DNA of 26,577 nucleotides from Bacteroidales bacterium UBA1223 (GCA_002309155.1 DBXB01000022.1:920-27496); one strand, 5' to 3'; counted from the first letter of the stretch, positions 7,160 through 15,558 are shown. Notes: generated by a model not told the origin, from the sequence alone. A program made the numbers and translations.

Positions 7160-8275
7160 TTGAAGTACTACATCATAGCAGGCGAATCATCAGGCGACCT
7201 TCACGGCTCAAACCTCATGAAGGCGATCTTCAAGTATGATGCGCATGCCGAGATTCGTTTCTGGGGAGGCGACAGAATGGCTGCGGTGGGAGGCACCTGT
7301 GTCAAACACATACGAGAACTCTCTTTCATGGGATTTGTAGAGGTGGTGAAGCATCTGCGTCAGGTGCTGGGCAATATAGCCTTCTGCAAGAAAGATATAC
7401 TTCAGTTCCATCCCGACGCCATAATATATATTGATTTCCCGGGATTCAACCTACGTGTTGCCGATTTCGCACACAGGCATGGCTTCAAGAACTTTTACTA
7501 TATCTCTCCCCAACTGTGGGCCTGGAAGAAAGGTCGCATCCGCAAGATGCGTAAGATAATAGAGCGACTTTTCTGCATACTCCCCTTTGAAGAGGATTTC
7601 TACAAGCACAACAACTTCCCGCAAGCCAAGTATGTCGGGCACCCTCTCCTTGACGCAATAGATTGTCATAATAGTCAGACTGACCCGATTAGTCCGACCA
7701 ACGATAGACCTCTTATTTCCCTCTTGCCGGGCAGTCGTCGGCAGGAACTCTGCAACACCATGCCTGACATGCTCGCCTTGGCTGCCAGTCATCCTGAATA
7801 TGATTTCGTCATTGCGGGCATGGACATACTCGGCCACGAGCAGTACTCTCGTTATGGAGCGCTGCCCTCCAACGTCAGCATACTCTACAATCAGACCTAC
7901 CGGATTCTTTCTGAGTCCCATGCCGCCGTTGTGTGTTCAGGCACCGCCACACTCGAAACCGCGCTGTTCAACGTGCCTCAGGTGGTATGCTACAAGGCTA
8001 ACCCTGTTTCAATCGCCATAGCGCGTTGGTTCGTGGGCAAGCGGGTGCGGTTCATCTCCTTGGTCAACCTAATAGCCGACCGCCCGATAGTGAAGGAGCT
8101 GCTGCAACAAGATTTTAACCAAACTATGCTTGAGGAAGAGTTCGTGAGAATTACAAGTGACGAAGCCTACCGTTCAAAGATGCTAAAAGGATATGCCGAA
8201 GTGCGTCATATTCTTGGCGGCTGTGGTGCGTCTGACAGAGTGGCTTCTGCTGTTATCAGTTCGATTGAAAGGTGA
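7160..8275 (+). CDS. lpxB: Lipid A disaccharide synthase LpxB
   Basis: LpxB condenses UDP-2,3-diacylglucosamine with lipid X to form the lipid A disaccharide at the inner membrane (GT-B, family GT19). The 371-residue product shows the family blocks in order: YIIAGESSGDLHG (4-16), FMGFVEVV (57-64), DFPGFNLRVA (92-101), YYISPQLWAWKKGR (113-126), PFEEDFY (142-148), YVGHPLLD (158-165), LLPGSRRQEL (188-197) and VVCSGTATLETAL. The start must be the TTG at 7160: an in-frame TAA lies at 7139-7141 and no ATG falls between. The linker after HPLLDAI is shorter than usual and is filled by a 9-bp-period repeat (GACTGACCC, GATTAGTCC, GACC...). The stop overlaps the GTG start of the next gene by four bases. 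Confidence 0.95.
   Translation: MKYYIIAGESSGDLHGSNLMKAIFKYDAHAEIRFWGGDRMAAVGGTCVKHIRELSFMGFVEVVKHLRQVLGNIAFCKKDILQFHPDAIIYIDFPGFNLRVADFAHRHGFKNFYYISPQLWAWKKGRIRKMRKIIERLFCILPFEEDFYKHNNFPQAKYVGHPLLDAIDCHNSQTDPISPTNDRPLISLLPGSRRQELCNTMPDMLALAASHPEYDFVIAGMDILGHEQYSRYGALPSNVSILYNQTYRILSESHAAVVCSGTATLETALFNVPQVVCYKANPVSIAIARWFVGKRVRFISLVNLIADRPIVKELLQQDFNQTMLEEEFVRITSDEAYRSKMLKGYAEVRHILGGCGASDRVASAVISSIER
7678..7699 (+). repeat. 9-bp-period microrepeat inside lpxB
   Basis: GACTGACCC (7678-7686), GATTAGTCC (7687-7695) and GACC (7696-7699) form a degenerate 9-bp tandem array, preceded by a matching AGTCA. It encodes TDPISPTND in the linker between HPLLDAI and the conserved LLPGSRRQEL block. Confidence 0.55.
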
Positions 8276-9651
8276 AATACAGATTGCTCATATCTCTGTT
8301 CTTCTTTACTGCCATGACCGCCATGGCCGACAAAGTGAAGGTGCGTATTTTCTCGACAAACACCATTACGTCGGTTACCGTGTCGTTCGACCTCGGCCAA
8401 TATAACGTCTATGCCAACGACTCTGTGTTGTTGGAATCGACTCTCGGCGAAGGCGCCTCGCTCACACTCAAGCCTTCTAGTGGAAAAGTGTCTATTGCCT
8501 CTGACGGTTACAACTACGGCATCTTCGAGAAGATACGTTTTCAGGCAACAGACACCGCTTGTATTCTATGCATAAACCCCTCCAACGTCAAGCAGCGCAC
8601 CTACGAGGGTAATCTGATAGTCACTGCCACGAAGCAGAACTCGCTACTACTTATCAACGAGGTGGAATTTGAGACATACATTGCAGGCGTGGTGCAGTCG
8701 GAAATATATGGCGACCTTACCGACATATTCCGAGTGCAGGCCATCATCTCGCGCACATGGGCGCTCAAAAACATCAACAAACACCAGAAGGACGGCTACA
8801 ACTTCTGCGACCACGTCCACTGCCAAGCTTATCATAACCGCTGCGTCCGTCCCGACATAATGCTAGGCACCATGCAGAGTAGTGGAGTCACCATAGTAGA
8901 TACCGAAGGGCATCTTATCGAGACACCGTTCCACTCCAACAGCGGCGGTCAGACTGCAAACTCAGAGGATGTGTGGCGCAACGCTTTGCCCTATCTGCGT
9001 TCGGTCGAGGACACCTTCTCCTTCCGCATGCGTCAGTCTGACTGGACCAAGGTCCTCAGCAAAGACCAGTGGCTCGGCTATTTTGCAAAGAAACATAAAA
9101 TCAACACGGAGGACGCCGCTGTGCGCGACTCGTTGCTATCGTTTACTCAGGTCCGTCGCAAAGCTCGCATAATGGGAGTGCCCCTTACGCGTATCCGCAC
9201 CGATTTTCAGCTCAAATCCACTTTCTTCAGCGTGGTTTACGACACCGTCAGTGGCAAGGTTACCCTCCGAGGACATGGCTATGGACACGGTGTCGGCCTC
9301 AGTCAGGAGGGCACCATACGTATGGCACAGCTTGGCATCGCCTATGACAGTATCATCAGGCATTATTATTCAGGCGCAAGGCTGAACAGTAATCCCGACT
9401 CGCCAAAGAACTACGTGGAAAATTATATCCAGCAAATAGAGAAAATCATAGAAGACGACAAGCAGCGCACTACGCAGGTAAAGTCGAAGAAAGACGACTG
9501 GCTCGGACGCCTCTTCCGCGTGCGCGACCGCGAGGAACGCGAGGAAATCTACGACGAAAGCAAGCAGGACAACGAGACAGACTGGCAGTTCAAGTTCGGC
9601 GACGCCGACACCACAGCGACAATAAAGCAGGCTGTGCCTTTGGAGCGATAG
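8272..9651 (+). CDS. SpoIID/LytB-domain peptidoglycan-active protein
   Basis: This 459-residue exported protein starts at GTG 8272, inside the lpxB stop (GTGA overlap), and begins with a signal peptide (KYRLLISLFFFTAMTAMA-DK). The SpoIID/LytB domain is clear. FETYIAGVVQSEIYG carries E144, matching the Glu needed for lytic transglycosylase activity in SpoIID. It is followed by FRVQAIISRTWAL (153-165), HCQAYHNR, FHSNSGGQTANSEDVW (220-235) and the C-terminal GHGYGHGVGLSQEGT (334-348) with HYYSGARL. Beyond residue 370 there is an approximately 90-residue charged, low-complexity tail absent from minimal family members. SpoIID cleaves denuded glycan in sporulating Firmicutes. In non-sporulating Bacteroidota the homologue probably remodels cell-wall glycan, but its role is not established. 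Confidence 0.9.
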   Translation: MKYRLLISLFFFTAMTAMADKVKVRIFSTNTITSVTVSFDLGQYNVYANDSVLLESTLGEGASLTLKPSSGKVSIASDGYNYGIFEKIRFQATDTACILCINPSNVKQRTYEGNLIVTATKQNSLLLINEVEFETYIAGVVQSEIYGDLTDIFRVQAIISRTWALKNINKHQKDGYNFCDHVHCQAYHNRCVRPDIMLGTMQSSGVTIVDTEGHLIETPFHSNSGGQTANSEDVWRNALPYLRSVEDTFSFRMRQSDWTKVLSKDQWLGYFAKKHKINTEDAAVRDSLLSFTQVRRKARIMGVPLTRIRTDFQLKSTFFSVVYDTVSGKVTLRGHGYGHGVGLSQEGTIRMAQLGIAYDSIIRHYYSGARLNSNPDSPKNYVENYIQQIEKIIEDDKQRTTQVKSKKDDWLGRLFRVRDREEREEIYDESKQDNETDWQFKFGDADTTATIKQAVPLER

Positions 9652-9703
9652 TCAAAACCTTACTTAAGAACGACAGGCTTCTCAGCTGGTTGTATGTATC
9701 CAT

Positions 9704-9758
9704 AGGTGGTTCCCCTGTAGTCAAAAGTACTCCTGACGTGGTCTCCAACCTGTTTTTT
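9704..9758 (+). terminator. Possible terminator after the spoIID-like gene
   Basis: A weak bulged hairpin (AGGT at 9704 with ACCT at 9748, inner GTCA with TGAC) is followed by six T residues (9753-9758). Pairing is short, so this is a candidate only. It lies in the convergent spacer 9652-9826, where a + strand terminator is expected. The rest of that spacer shows only a 10-bp palindrome (GCCTATAGGC, 9763-9772). Confidence 0.25.
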
Positions 9759-9826
9759 CGTGGCCTATAGGCAGTTCCTAAAAAGGTGGCAGGAAAAATA
9801 TGAGAAAGGAGACTAAGAAAGATGTA

Positions 9827-10927
9827 CTACTTGGCGTAGCGGGAATAGATACCCTCCATTGTGTCAACGTTACGCTCCCAGTCGTAGAGGCGCAGTACAC
9901 GCTGTCTGCCCGCGCGGCCCATAGAGATACGCAGCGACTCGTCGGAAACGAGTTTTTGGAGGGCCAGGGCGGCCGAATGGCTGTCTTCTACAGGAACGAT
10001 GAAACCCGTCTCGCCGTCAGCGACGACCTCCTTGAAACCATCGGCAGCGGAAGCAACCACCGGGCACTCACAGGCCATTGCCTCGACGGCGACGACTCCG
10101 AAACTCTCCCGACGCGACAAAGAGACTGACACATCGAAGGAGGAATAGAGTGTGGGCAACTGCTCGTTGGGAATGTAACCGAGGAATTGAACCTTGTTGC
10201 TGATTCCAAGGGTGTTGCACAAAGTCTGCAGTTCTTGCCACTGCGGTCCGGTGCCGGCTATCTTCAACAGTAGGTTTCGGTCTGGAGCCATGCTGCAGAG
10301 CTCGGCAAAAGCCTTTATCAAGAGGTCGATGCCATAGACATGACGAAGGGTCTTGACGTTGCCGATGACGAACTGGTCGGATTTGGATACCGGTTGAGGG
10401 GCAAAGCGCTTGGTATCAACACCGAATGGGGTAATGGAGATATCTTTGTCGGTGTATTTTCGAGTCTCAGCGGCCATGCAGTGGCTGGTGGAGAGTATGG
10501 TGTCGGCTTTTTTGAAAGTGTATTGGAGCAACCTACGGTAAACGGTGCCTGCGTTAGGATATTCGTAAACATCGCTGCCCCAGACAGACACAATGAAAGG
10601 GTGGAAGCCAGCCAAAGCGCCTATAAGCCCATAACTCGAGGCGTAGTGGGCATGTAGTATGTCCGGTTTAAATTCCTTGATTTTGCGCTTTGCTGCGGAG
10701 AGACCGCCAAGGTACTGGATTTTGCCGTTAATCCACTGACGACGGCGAGAAATCTCGTCAAGGGAATATCCGCAACTGTAGATGGTGAGGTTGGGTATGC
10801 CGTCATAGGGGGTGACATCGCTTTTGAGGAGGCCGAAGAGAAACACAGTATGTCCGCGCTGGCAAAGGGATGTGACCCAGCGCCGTGTGTGGATGCTGAT
10901 GATTTCGGAAAGAATGAATATGCGCAT
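9827..10927 (-). CDS. Glycosyltransferase family 4 (GT-B), polysaccharide chain extension
   Basis: This 366-residue glycosyltransferase starts at the ATG at 10927 (MRIFILSEIISIHTRRWV), where the family's N-terminal strand and HTRRW-type acceptor loop begin. A further upstream ATG at 10990 would overlap the previous gene by 55 bp and adds an unconserved segment. The GT4 signature is present: the acceptor-domain end DILHAHYASSYGLIG and WGSDVYEYP, then TPFGVDTKRFAP, the nucleotide-sugar site IAGTGPQWQEL, LGYIPNEQLP, and the EX7E motif in ESFGVVAVEAMACECPVVAS. It would add a sugar from a nucleotide donor to the lipid-linked repeat unit on the cytoplasmic side. It is the last gene of the leftward operon, eight bases after its neighbour. 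Donor and linkage cannot be predicted. Confidence 0.9.
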   Translation of the reverse strand: MRIFILSEIISIHTRRWVTSLCQRGHTVFLFGLLKSDVTPYDGIPNLTIYSCGYSLDEISRRRQWINGKIQYLGGLSAAKRKIKEFKPDILHAHYASSYGLIGALAGFHPFIVSVWGSDVYEYPNAGTVYRRLLQYTFKKADTILSTSHCMAAETRKYTDKDISITPFGVDTKRFAPQPVSKSDQFVIGNVKTLRHVYGIDLLIKAFAELCSMAPDRNLLLKIAGTGPQWQELQTLCNTLGISNKVQFLGYIPNEQLPTLYSSFDVSVSLSRRESFGVVAVEAMACECPVVASAADGFKEVVADGETGFIVPVEDSHSAALALQKLVSDESLRISMGRAGRQRVLRLYDWERNVDTMEGIYSRYAK

Positions 10928-10935
10928 ACCTATGG

Positions 10936-12045
10936 TTATTTGTTTATTCTGGTCAAAGAGTCTGCAACTTGTCTGGCACGAGCCTGCCATGTGTTAGAGG
11001 ATGCGATAGCTTGCATCTTTTCGCGGCAGGATGCAAGCAATTCGGGCCGGGCCGTCAAGGTGGTCAGGGAGGCTCGCACAGAGTCCACAGAGTCGTCGCA
11101 CACAACCCCTACTCTGTTGCGTTCTATGAACGAACCAGTCCAAGTACACGATGGAGCGAATACGGGCATGGCGTAGCCCATCGTGTCGAAAAGCTTGTAG
11201 GGCACTGCAAACTGGGTATAGTCGTTGGTGAAAAACATGGCGAACAAATCGGCCTGAGCATAGAGTCCGTCAAGGTCCGCGCCATATTTGTGCACTATGT
11301 TGATATTGTCAGCCATAAGTGGGGTGTAGTCGCTGGAAACAGCTTTCCAGTCGTCGGGGCGGCAGCACACAGTGAGCGACACATTTGGAGTCTGCGACAC
11401 GGCTCTGAAAAGGGTGCGCATGTCGTAGATACCACCGATACCACCGATGTAAAGCAGTCTCAATCGTCCGTCGAAAACATGGGGATTTATTGGATGAATA
11501 TCACAACCCGCTGGCAGTTCCTCCACCTTGCGAGGGAAAGAGAAAGGTATGTGCTGCAACATCTCTAACGAAGGAAGAAAGAGCATGTCGAGCAACTTGG
11601 CGTATTGGGAAAGGTCGTAGCGGTAGAAATATTTGGCAACTCGCTGCTTGAAGTCTTTGTTTTTGTTGATGAAACACCAATGGATGTCGCGATAAAAAAG
11701 TCCGATGGGTATGCCATTGCGCTTGCAGAATGAGAAGAAAGGGAAGTCGAGACATGGATGGGTAGGCATGTGGTGGCTCTCCGTAAGCAACGTTGGCATC
11801 GTAGATGATTCGCTGTAAAGGAAATCGTACTTTACTCCATTACGGATATTGCGTTTGATGGCGGTAATACAGCGCTTGCGCTCGGCGGCACAGCCTTCGA
11901 CAACGTTAACAGAATAGCCTATGTCGCGGAATGCCTGCTGCAACTTCATCGGACGTATCTGACTGGCAGAATGCAACGATGGGTCGAGCTGCAGAGGGAC
12001 ATGGAATATCATTCGCGCAGAAGCGCTGGCGTTCGATTCGGTCAT
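10936..12045 (-). CDS. Glycosyltransferase-like protein (GT-B fold), polysaccharide locus
   Basis: This 369-residue protein starts at the ATG at 12045, which overlaps the flippase stop (ATGA), the usual coupled arrangement. An open frame continues upstream to 12543 but there it only shadows the flippase gene. The N-terminal half (PMKLQQAFRDIGYSVNVVEG; GIPIGLFYRDIHWCF) and the C-terminal half (LLYIGGIGGIYDMRTLFRA, then the DLFAMFFTNDYTQFAVPYKL and LFDTMGYAMPVFA region) look like the two Rossmann halves of a GT-B enzyme. The VPYKLFDTMGYAMPV stretch corresponds to the phosphate-binding region of GT4-like enzymes, without a canonical EX7E. The neighbours are flippase, polymerase and another glycosyltransferase, so a role in building the repeat unit is likely. 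Donor sugar is unknown. Confidence 0.8.
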   Translation of the reverse strand: MTESNASASARMIFHVPLQLDPSLHSASQIRPMKLQQAFRDIGYSVNVVEGCAAERKRCITAIKRNIRNGVKYDFLYSESSTMPTLLTESHHMPTHPCLDFPFFSFCKRNGIPIGLFYRDIHWCFINKNKDFKQRVAKYFYRYDLSQYAKLLDMLFLPSLEMLQHIPFSFPRKVEELPAGCDIHPINPHVFDGRLRLLYIGGIGGIYDMRTLFRAVSQTPNVSLTVCCRPDDWKAVSSDYTPLMADNINIVHKYGADLDGLYAQADLFAMFFTNDYTQFAVPYKLFDTMGYAMPVFAPSCTWTGSFIERNRVGVVCDDSVDSVRASLTTLTARPELLASCREKMQAIASSNTWQARARQVADSLTRINK

Positions 12046-13484
12046 TTTATGTGTTGTTGAAAGATATAACCCTTTAATTCCATGATGAATGGACGGTTGA
12101 AGAACCAATAGATGGCGAGATAAACAATACCAAACAGAGCAATCAAGGCAAGGCGTAGGTAGAAGTTGTCCAGGAAAAGCAAGGGAAAAGCAGACAGGCC
12201 GGCAGCCAGAATTGCAGCCACGAAGGAAAAGGCTATGGCACCGAGATACTGTCTCATAGGCAACTGTATCATCTTGTAAACCATCATGCGCCAATAAGCG
12301 ACCATGAAGACCGCAGCGAGGGCAACCTGAACATAGGATAGCACTTGAATATTGTATAGGCAGGCAACGTATGTGGCTGCAAACGTGAAGACGACACGAA
12401 TAAGGGTCCAATAGAAGCCCAAATCTGTGCGTCCCAGCGAAACCATAAGAATGGAAGCGGGATTGCCAATCGACTGAAAGAAGCCCCAGAGAGAGAGGAC
12501 ACGGACGAACCACGCCACCGCTATCTTGTCCTGACCATAACACAATAACGTCAGAGGGTCGGCAAATACGAACAGGATGGCAAAGACGGGCACATTCAAG
12601 AAGGAGAGGATGCTGAGAATCTTTTTATAGGAAATCCGCATGCGTTCCTTGTCGTCCTGGAACTTGGCGAAAGCGGGAGCTGCAACAGAGGTGATCATGG
12701 GGTTTATGACCTGGACAACCTTCATCACCAGCTCTTTGGCAAGGTTATAGACACCGAGAAGCTCTTGGCCGAAGAAGCGGCCGATAAGGAAGATGTCGGC
12801 CTTTGCTGCCATATAATCAATCACCTGCATGCCGAGCTGATAGCCACCAATCTTGAAGAGGTCGGTGATTTCGGAGGGCTTGAAATGGAACATTATGCGG
12901 TATGTCCGCAAACCGGAAACGGCATAGGTGCCCTGCATGACAACAACCTGCAGGAGTGTGCCATAGACAATGCTGTAAACTCCTAAACCTTTGACGGCCA
13001 GCAACACAGTGAGTATAGCACCAAGGAGAGTGCTGACGATGCTGACAATGGATATGAACTTGAAATCAAGCTCTTTCGACTTGAATGTGTAGAACATCTT
13101 GCCAAAAGAAGAGATGATCAGCTGAAGGCCTATAAGAGGGATAATCTTGTTCAGTTCCGATTCGTGGTAATAATTGGCAACCAACGGTGTAGCGGCACAC
13201 AAGATGGCATATACAGTGCAACTGAGAATGAGATTGAGCCAGAAGACAGAGGAATACTGCTTGCGCGATATGTCCTGCTTGTGGATGAGCCCGGTGGCCA
13301 GGCCCATGTTGGCGAATATCTCGGTGAAGCCAAGCACCATGGTTGCAAGAGCCAGAAGTCCGAAATCGCTCTTTGAGATGAAACGAGCGACAATGAATAG
13401 CTTCAACATCTGGAGGAGAGCCACGGTGGCAGTTCCCACACCGTTCCATTTCACGCCTCCTACGGCTTGCTCTTTCAGCGACAT
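12042..13484 (-). CDS. wzx: Wzx-type polysaccharide flippase (MOP superfamily)
   Basis: This 480-residue polytopic membrane protein has roughly 12-14 hydrophobic segments across its length. The opening KEQAVGGVKWNGVGTATVAL, then ARFISKSDFGLLALATMVLG, followed by the Asn-Met-Gly-Leu-Ala region, is typical of the WzxC/polysaccharide-transport branch of the MOP flippases. The length agrees with the family. It would flip undecaprenyl-diphosphate-linked repeat units from the cytoplasmic to the periplasmic face. The start overlaps the end of the polymerase-like gene by 10 bp, and its stop overlaps the following glycosyltransferase start by 4 bp. This is tight translational coupling within the leftward operon. 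Confidence 0.92.
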   Translation of the reverse strand: MSLKEQAVGGVKWNGVGTATVALLQMLKLFIVARFISKSDFGLLALATMVLGFTEIFANMGLATGLIHKQDISRKQYSSVFWLNLILSCTVYAILCAATPLVANYYHESELNKIIPLIGLQLIISSFGKMFYTFKSKELDFKFISIVSIVSTLLGAILTVLLAVKGLGVYSIVYGTLLQVVVMQGTYAVSGLRTYRIMFHFKPSEITDLFKIGGYQLGMQVIDYMAAKADIFLIGRFFGQELLGVYNLAKELVMKVVQVINPMITSVAAPAFAKFQDDKERMRISYKKILSILSFLNVPVFAILFVFADPLTLLCYGQDKIAVAWFVRVLSLWGFFQSIGNPASILMVSLGRTDLGFYWTLIRVVFTFAATYVACLYNIQVLSYVQVALAAVFMVAYWRMMVYKMIQLPMRQYLGAIAFSFVAAILAAGLSAFPLLFLDNFYLRLALIALFGIVYLAIYWFFNRPFIMELKGYIFQQHIK

Positions 13485-14650
13485 AGGGGGGCTCCTTTCC
13501 TATTGTTGTCCACATGACAGGCGTAGCAGACAATGAACACAAACGACAGATACTGCCCCCAGAGAAACAGCGACGAACTGGGGGAAAAAAGAAGGAAAAG
13601 ATAGAACACAGGGAGAATCCAGAACTCATTGCGTCCGGCACGGGCCATTGTACGCATAATATAGGCTATCAAGAGGATGTAGGCCAGGAATGGAACAAGA
13701 CCAGATGTAAGAAGTATCTGAAAAAGATACGAATGGGTGTTTGTGAGACCATGGAAGAGGTCACGGTTGTCTTGTAGCGAGAAGTAGTAACGGTCGCCCC
13801 AAATGCCAAAGCCAAGTCCGTAGGAGTCGAATAACGACTCAAAAGCTCCGGCATAGAGATGAAAACGATATGCGAGCGTGTTGTCAGAAACGAGCAGATA
13901 TATTCCTAATGCAACTACGAGTACTGCAACTACAGACATTACTTTCCAATACCGCTTCACCCAACCACGGAACATAAAAAGCAGAAACAATGCCTCGACG
14001 ACAATGGCTGTGCGGCAAGCAGACAGAACAAATACCACCGTCGCCATGACGATAAGCACAATGTCAACCCATACCTTAGCGCTGGACACCATATTCCTGC
14101 GATAAGAAAGACAATAAAGCAATGACAACGCAACCAGAACAGCATAATCGTTGGGATTGTAGCTTAACCCGCTTGCCGTCCGAACAGGAATAGACAAAGC
14201 TGCAGATGCTGGCAAGTGCCATCCCATAGCGAATTCGATGCAGCCTAAAACACACATGGCTGCAATGTATGCTGTATTCAAAAGGTAGAACAGCCGCAAC
14301 GACTGCACAGTGTCAAATAATGCAAATGTCAACAAACTATAGACAAACAGGCCTATAATCATGAAGTCGACGAAACCACTGTCGGATGCGAACGTCGTGT
14401 AAGGAAACGTCATGACAAAAGTCAGGACGGAGTAAACCAGGAAATAAAGCAAAGTGAAATAGTAAACCTTTGACTGCCGGGAATGGTGTATAAAAAGCAG
14501 GATACCGACAGCAAAGAGAGACATCACCCGTATCAACACCAGCTTGTGCGAGAACAAAAACAAATAGCCAGCGCCCCACGCAGACAAGCACAGCAATGTC
14601 AAAAGAATATTCAAGACAATGGTGCGATATCTACTCTCGGCAAAATTCAT
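13475..14650 (-). CDS. O-antigen polymerase-like membrane protein (Wzy candidate)
   Basis: This 391-residue protein is hydrophobic nearly throughout, with about 10-12 membrane segments. It has a larger periplasmic loop around 240-300 containing LGFGIWGDRYYF and the segment TNTHSYLFQILLTSGLVPF. That loop pattern, an N-x-H-(S/N)-x-x-L/F-x-x-L motif in the last third, is shared by O-antigen ligases and polymerases (Wzy_C-like family). Because it sits between the Wzz-like gene and the Wzx flippase, and a second ligase-type protein lies in the divergent operon, I favour the polymerase role; the two could be exchanged. The first 20 bp overlap the upstream gene and the last 10 bp overlap the flippase gene. 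Confidence 0.78.
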   Translation of the reverse strand: MNFAESRYRTIVLNILLTLLCLSAWGAGYLFLFSHKLVLIRVMSLFAVGILLFIHHSRQSKVYYFTLLYFLVYSVLTFVMTFPYTTFASDSGFVDFMIIGLFVYSLLTFALFDTVQSLRLFYLLNTAYIAAMCVLGCIEFAMGWHLPASAALSIPVRTASGLSYNPNDYAVLVALSLLYCLSYRRNMVSSAKVWVDIVLIVMATVVFVLSACRTAIVVEALFLLFMFRGWVKRYWKVMSVVAVLVVALGIYLLVSDNTLAYRFHLYAGAFESLFDSYGLGFGIWGDRYYFSLQDNRDLFHGLTNTHSYLFQILLTSGLVPFLAYILLIAYIMRTMARAGRNEFWILPVFYLFLLFSPSSSLFLWGQYLSFVFIVCYACHVDNNRKGAPLCR

Positions 14651-15302
14651 CTTTACGGTTTTTGAGATTCGATATCAACAGACAGAAAGCGGCTGCAATA
14701 CAAAATGAGAATACTATGGATAGCAACAGAGTGACAGCAAAACGATGAGCCTTGGGAGACGAGGCCACATAGGGCTGGTCAACGATGTCTGTGACGAAGA
14801 CAGTATTTATTTCATCCCAATGATAATCAGGCACTTTAGCTTCAGTCAAGCTTCCCCTAGAAGCCCTCTCCAAGATGGATGAGGGATACTCGTCATAAGT
14901 TCTTTTCAGCAAGGCCACCGCATAGGACATCAGACGAAGCCCTGCGACAGTATCATCGACATATAAATGCAGAAACATTGTGTGTTGAGGAGTCTCGTAG
15001 AACTTATAACAGCGGTTAAAATTGTCCTCGGACAACATATTCTGCGAGGCTGCCGTCATTTTTCTTTTGAAATCCTCGCTTCCAAGTATCCGACGCATCT
15101 TATAGCACGGATTTATTGACGACTGCGATGTTTCGGTTGAAACCATCTGTACAGGATAAACCTCAGAGACAATGTCGCTATGCAGATAGGTCGGGACAGT
15201 GAGAATCCTTGTAACAAAAACAATCGCGGCCAAGCAAAAACCAATGATGAAAAACAACTTTGACTTGAAAACGGACAGTATGGAATATCCTGCGTCGGTC
15301 AT
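14631..15302 (-). CDS. Wzz-like chain-length determinant protein
   Basis: This 223-residue protein starts at the ATG at 15302; an upstream in-frame ATG at 15329 would add nine residues. It has the two-helix topology of chain-length regulators: TM1 at about 16-33 (LFFIIGFCLAAIVFV), a periplasmic stretch of about 155 residues, then VDQPYVASSPKAHR, a proline-containing segment, directly before TM2 (about 188-212). It lacks a kinase domain and is shorter than most Wzz proteins (usually 300 or more residues). The periplasmic sequence itself is not one I can match with certainty, so the call rests on topology, the Pro-rich motif and its place as the first gene of an operon with polymerase and flippase. 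It would set polymer length in the inner membrane. Confidence 0.72.
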   Translation of the reverse strand: MTDAGYSILSVFKSKLFFIIGFCLAAIVFVTRILTVPTYLHSDIVSEVYPVQMVSTETSQSSINPCYKMRRILGSEDFKRKMTAASQNMLSEDNFNRCYKFYETPQHTMFLHLYVDDTVAGLRLMSYAVALLKRTYDEYPSSILERASRGSLTEAKVPDYHWDEINTVFVTDIVDQPYVASSPKAHRFAVTLLLSIVFSFCIAAAFCLLISNLKNRKDEFCRE

Positions 15303-15401
15303 TTTTAGAAAAGGTAATATTTTGCACACATGAATTACGACCTACTGATGTCTCTCGCTACGTATTCGATTTTGGTCATCATTATTATTGTTAACGTTTT
15401 G

Positions 15402-15430
15402 CAAAGATACTAATTTTATCAATAACGTTG
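15402..15430 (-). promoter_or_regulatory. Promoter of the leftward polysaccharide operon
   Basis: On the minus strand TATCTTTG (complement of 15402-15409) matches the Bacteroidota -7 consensus TAnnTTTG. The -33 region around 15428-15434 has no clear TTTG. Predicted transcription begins near 15395, about 93 nt before the ATG at 15302. AACGTT palindromes sit in the -33 area and near the start site. Confidence 0.6.
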
Positions 15431-15507
15431 TCTAATGATTGATTTTTTCATGTTTTTCAGGCTTTGGTAACCGTCTGTTATACAAAAGGATGTAGGTTAT
15501 TGGTTTT

Positions 15508-15540
15508 GGTCCCCTTTTGGTCCCCTTTTCATCCCCTTTT
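15508..15540. repeat. Three-copy 11-bp tandem repeat
   Basis: Units GGTCCCCTTTT (15508-15518), GGTCCCCTTTT (15519-15529) and CATCCCCTTTT (15530-15540) follow one another with no spacer. The 11-bp period is close to one helical turn, so the CCCCTTTT tracts lie on one face of the DNA. Its location is intergenic, between the two divergent promoters. Confidence 0.9.
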
Positions 15541-15558
15541 GTGTGAGGCTATATTATC

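Noticed and set aside
9763..9772. Perfect 10-bp palindrome GCCTATAGGC
   Set aside because: It is too short and lacks a loop or T-tract. It may be an operator but is not supported by any other sign.
10969..11568. 199-codon open frame on the plus strand
   Set aside because: It lies opposite a glycosyltransferase gene whose frame is well supported, and its protein is of shadow type.
12046..12543. Upstream extension of the 10936-12045 glycosyltransferase frame
   Set aside because: The extra 166 residues read the flippase gene out of frame. The ATG at 12045 overlaps the flippase stop as expected for coupled genes.
13066..13641. 191-codon open frame on the minus strand
   Set aside because: It is out of frame within the flippase and polymerase genes, Cys/Arg/His-rich, and has no membrane pattern of its own.
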